From Solitalea longa (GTDB lineage Bacteria; Bacteroidota; Bacteroidia; Sphingobacteriales; Sphingobacteriaceae), in NCBI RefSeq assembly GCF_002920915.1, contig NZ_PQVF01000005.1, positions 248,001-312,000 of the forward strand: 64,000 nucleotides of DNA. Direction: 5' to 3'. A program made the translations under genes and the position numbers. Below, one piece after another: positions 63,914 through 64,000 of the stretch. Under the pieces are notes generated by a model that saw nothing but the letters and a program-made list of their open reading frames with translations, did no database searches and was not told the DNA's origin. How positions within the stretch are numbered: position 1 is the first letter of the stretch; each line of letters starts with the position of its first letter.

Positions 63914-64000
63914 ATGGCGAATCAAAATTCAAACTACGATTACCTGATTGGGAAGCTCGACGAGTTTATCCGGAAATATTATAAAAACCGGTTAATTAAA
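63914..64000 (+). CDS. N-terminal start of a DUF4175-like protein (truncated by window edge)
   Basis: The ATG at 63914 opens a frame that runs off the window after 29 codons (MANQNSNYDYLIGKLDEFIR then KYYKNRLIK). This N terminus, especially LDEFIRKYYKNRLI, resembles DUF4175-type large membrane proteins of Bacteroidota as I remember them. Function unknown, and the identification rests on few residues. Confidence 0.45.
   Translation, partial: MANQNSNYDYLIGKLDEFIRKYYKNRLIK

Noticed and set aside
1-64000. CRISPR arrays and rRNA genes
   Set aside because: I looked for regularly spaced repeats and conserved rRNA segments and saw none.

Overview
The window is chromosomal DNA of a Bacteroidota bacterium, most likely of the Sphingobacteriaceae or a close relative such as a Pedobacter- or Solitalea-like organism. 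The gene families point there: DUF2490, head-GIN/DUF2807, a DUF4139 protein carrying a SusC-like plug, a single-subunit cytochrome b558 SdhC, a tricorn-like S41 protease and YpdA. Several genes also have a TAnnTTTG -7 box, and Shine-Dalgarno signals are rare. Species assignment is inference.

Layout. 1-8.5 kb: tail of a PlsC-like acyltransferase, a TPR protein, two paralogous head-GIN adhesin-like proteins, then leftward genes for a beta-CASP metallo-hydrolase, an M28 peptidase and an S15/CocE hydrolase. 9.0-11.6 kb: an isolated Wzx-like flippase and CapK-like adenylate-forming enzyme. 11.7-20.6 kb, all leftward: succinate dehydrogenase/fumarate reductase sdhCAB, a Dcu C4-dicarboxylate carrier, periplasmic L-asparaginase, aspartate ammonia-lyase and an outer-membrane porin. 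Together these form a route from asparagine to aspartate, fumarate and succinate. 20.8-32.4 kb: DegP/HtrA protease, DapF, two DUF2490 proteins, two secreted unknowns, the DUF4139/plug chimera, a large SNF2 helicase, YccF and a holin-like membrane protein. 32.4-44.5 kb: tricorn-like protease, YpdA, a DUF1800/DUF1501 pair, a TPR protein with an HExxH metallopeptidase site, RbfA and an S4-domain protein. 43.7-49.5 kb: a lipid-modification group (DUF1365, FAD oxidoreductase, a 53-aa membrane protein, Rid protein, fatty-acid desaturase) and a GapN-like dehydrogenase.

From 50,639 to 63,359 lies a 12.7-kb AT-rich integrative island in the 3' part of tRNA-Pro(GGG), bounded by exact 60-bp direct repeats. 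Its tyrosine recombinase sits next to the intact tRNA. The island carries an overlapping operon of a coiled-coil McrB-like AAA+ NTPase, a McrC-like PD-(D/E)xK nuclease and a 72-aa protein; a short RadC-type JAMM protein; an SF2 helicase-like protein whose Walker A lysine is replaced; and several unrecognised genes.

The most unusual part is a stretch of about 540 bp without a convincing gene (about 56.47-57.00 kb), upstream of the RadC-type gene. It is packed with at least nine stem-loops, looks richer in GC than its neighbours and is purine-rich on the plus strand. I read it as a candidate large structured RNA or a replication/transfer site. Beside the island is a decayed anaerobic sulfatase-maturase gene and another pair of integrase-arm-like repeats, so this locus has probably been used by mobile DNA more than once. 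The window ends with PhnA and the first codons of a DUF4175-like gene.
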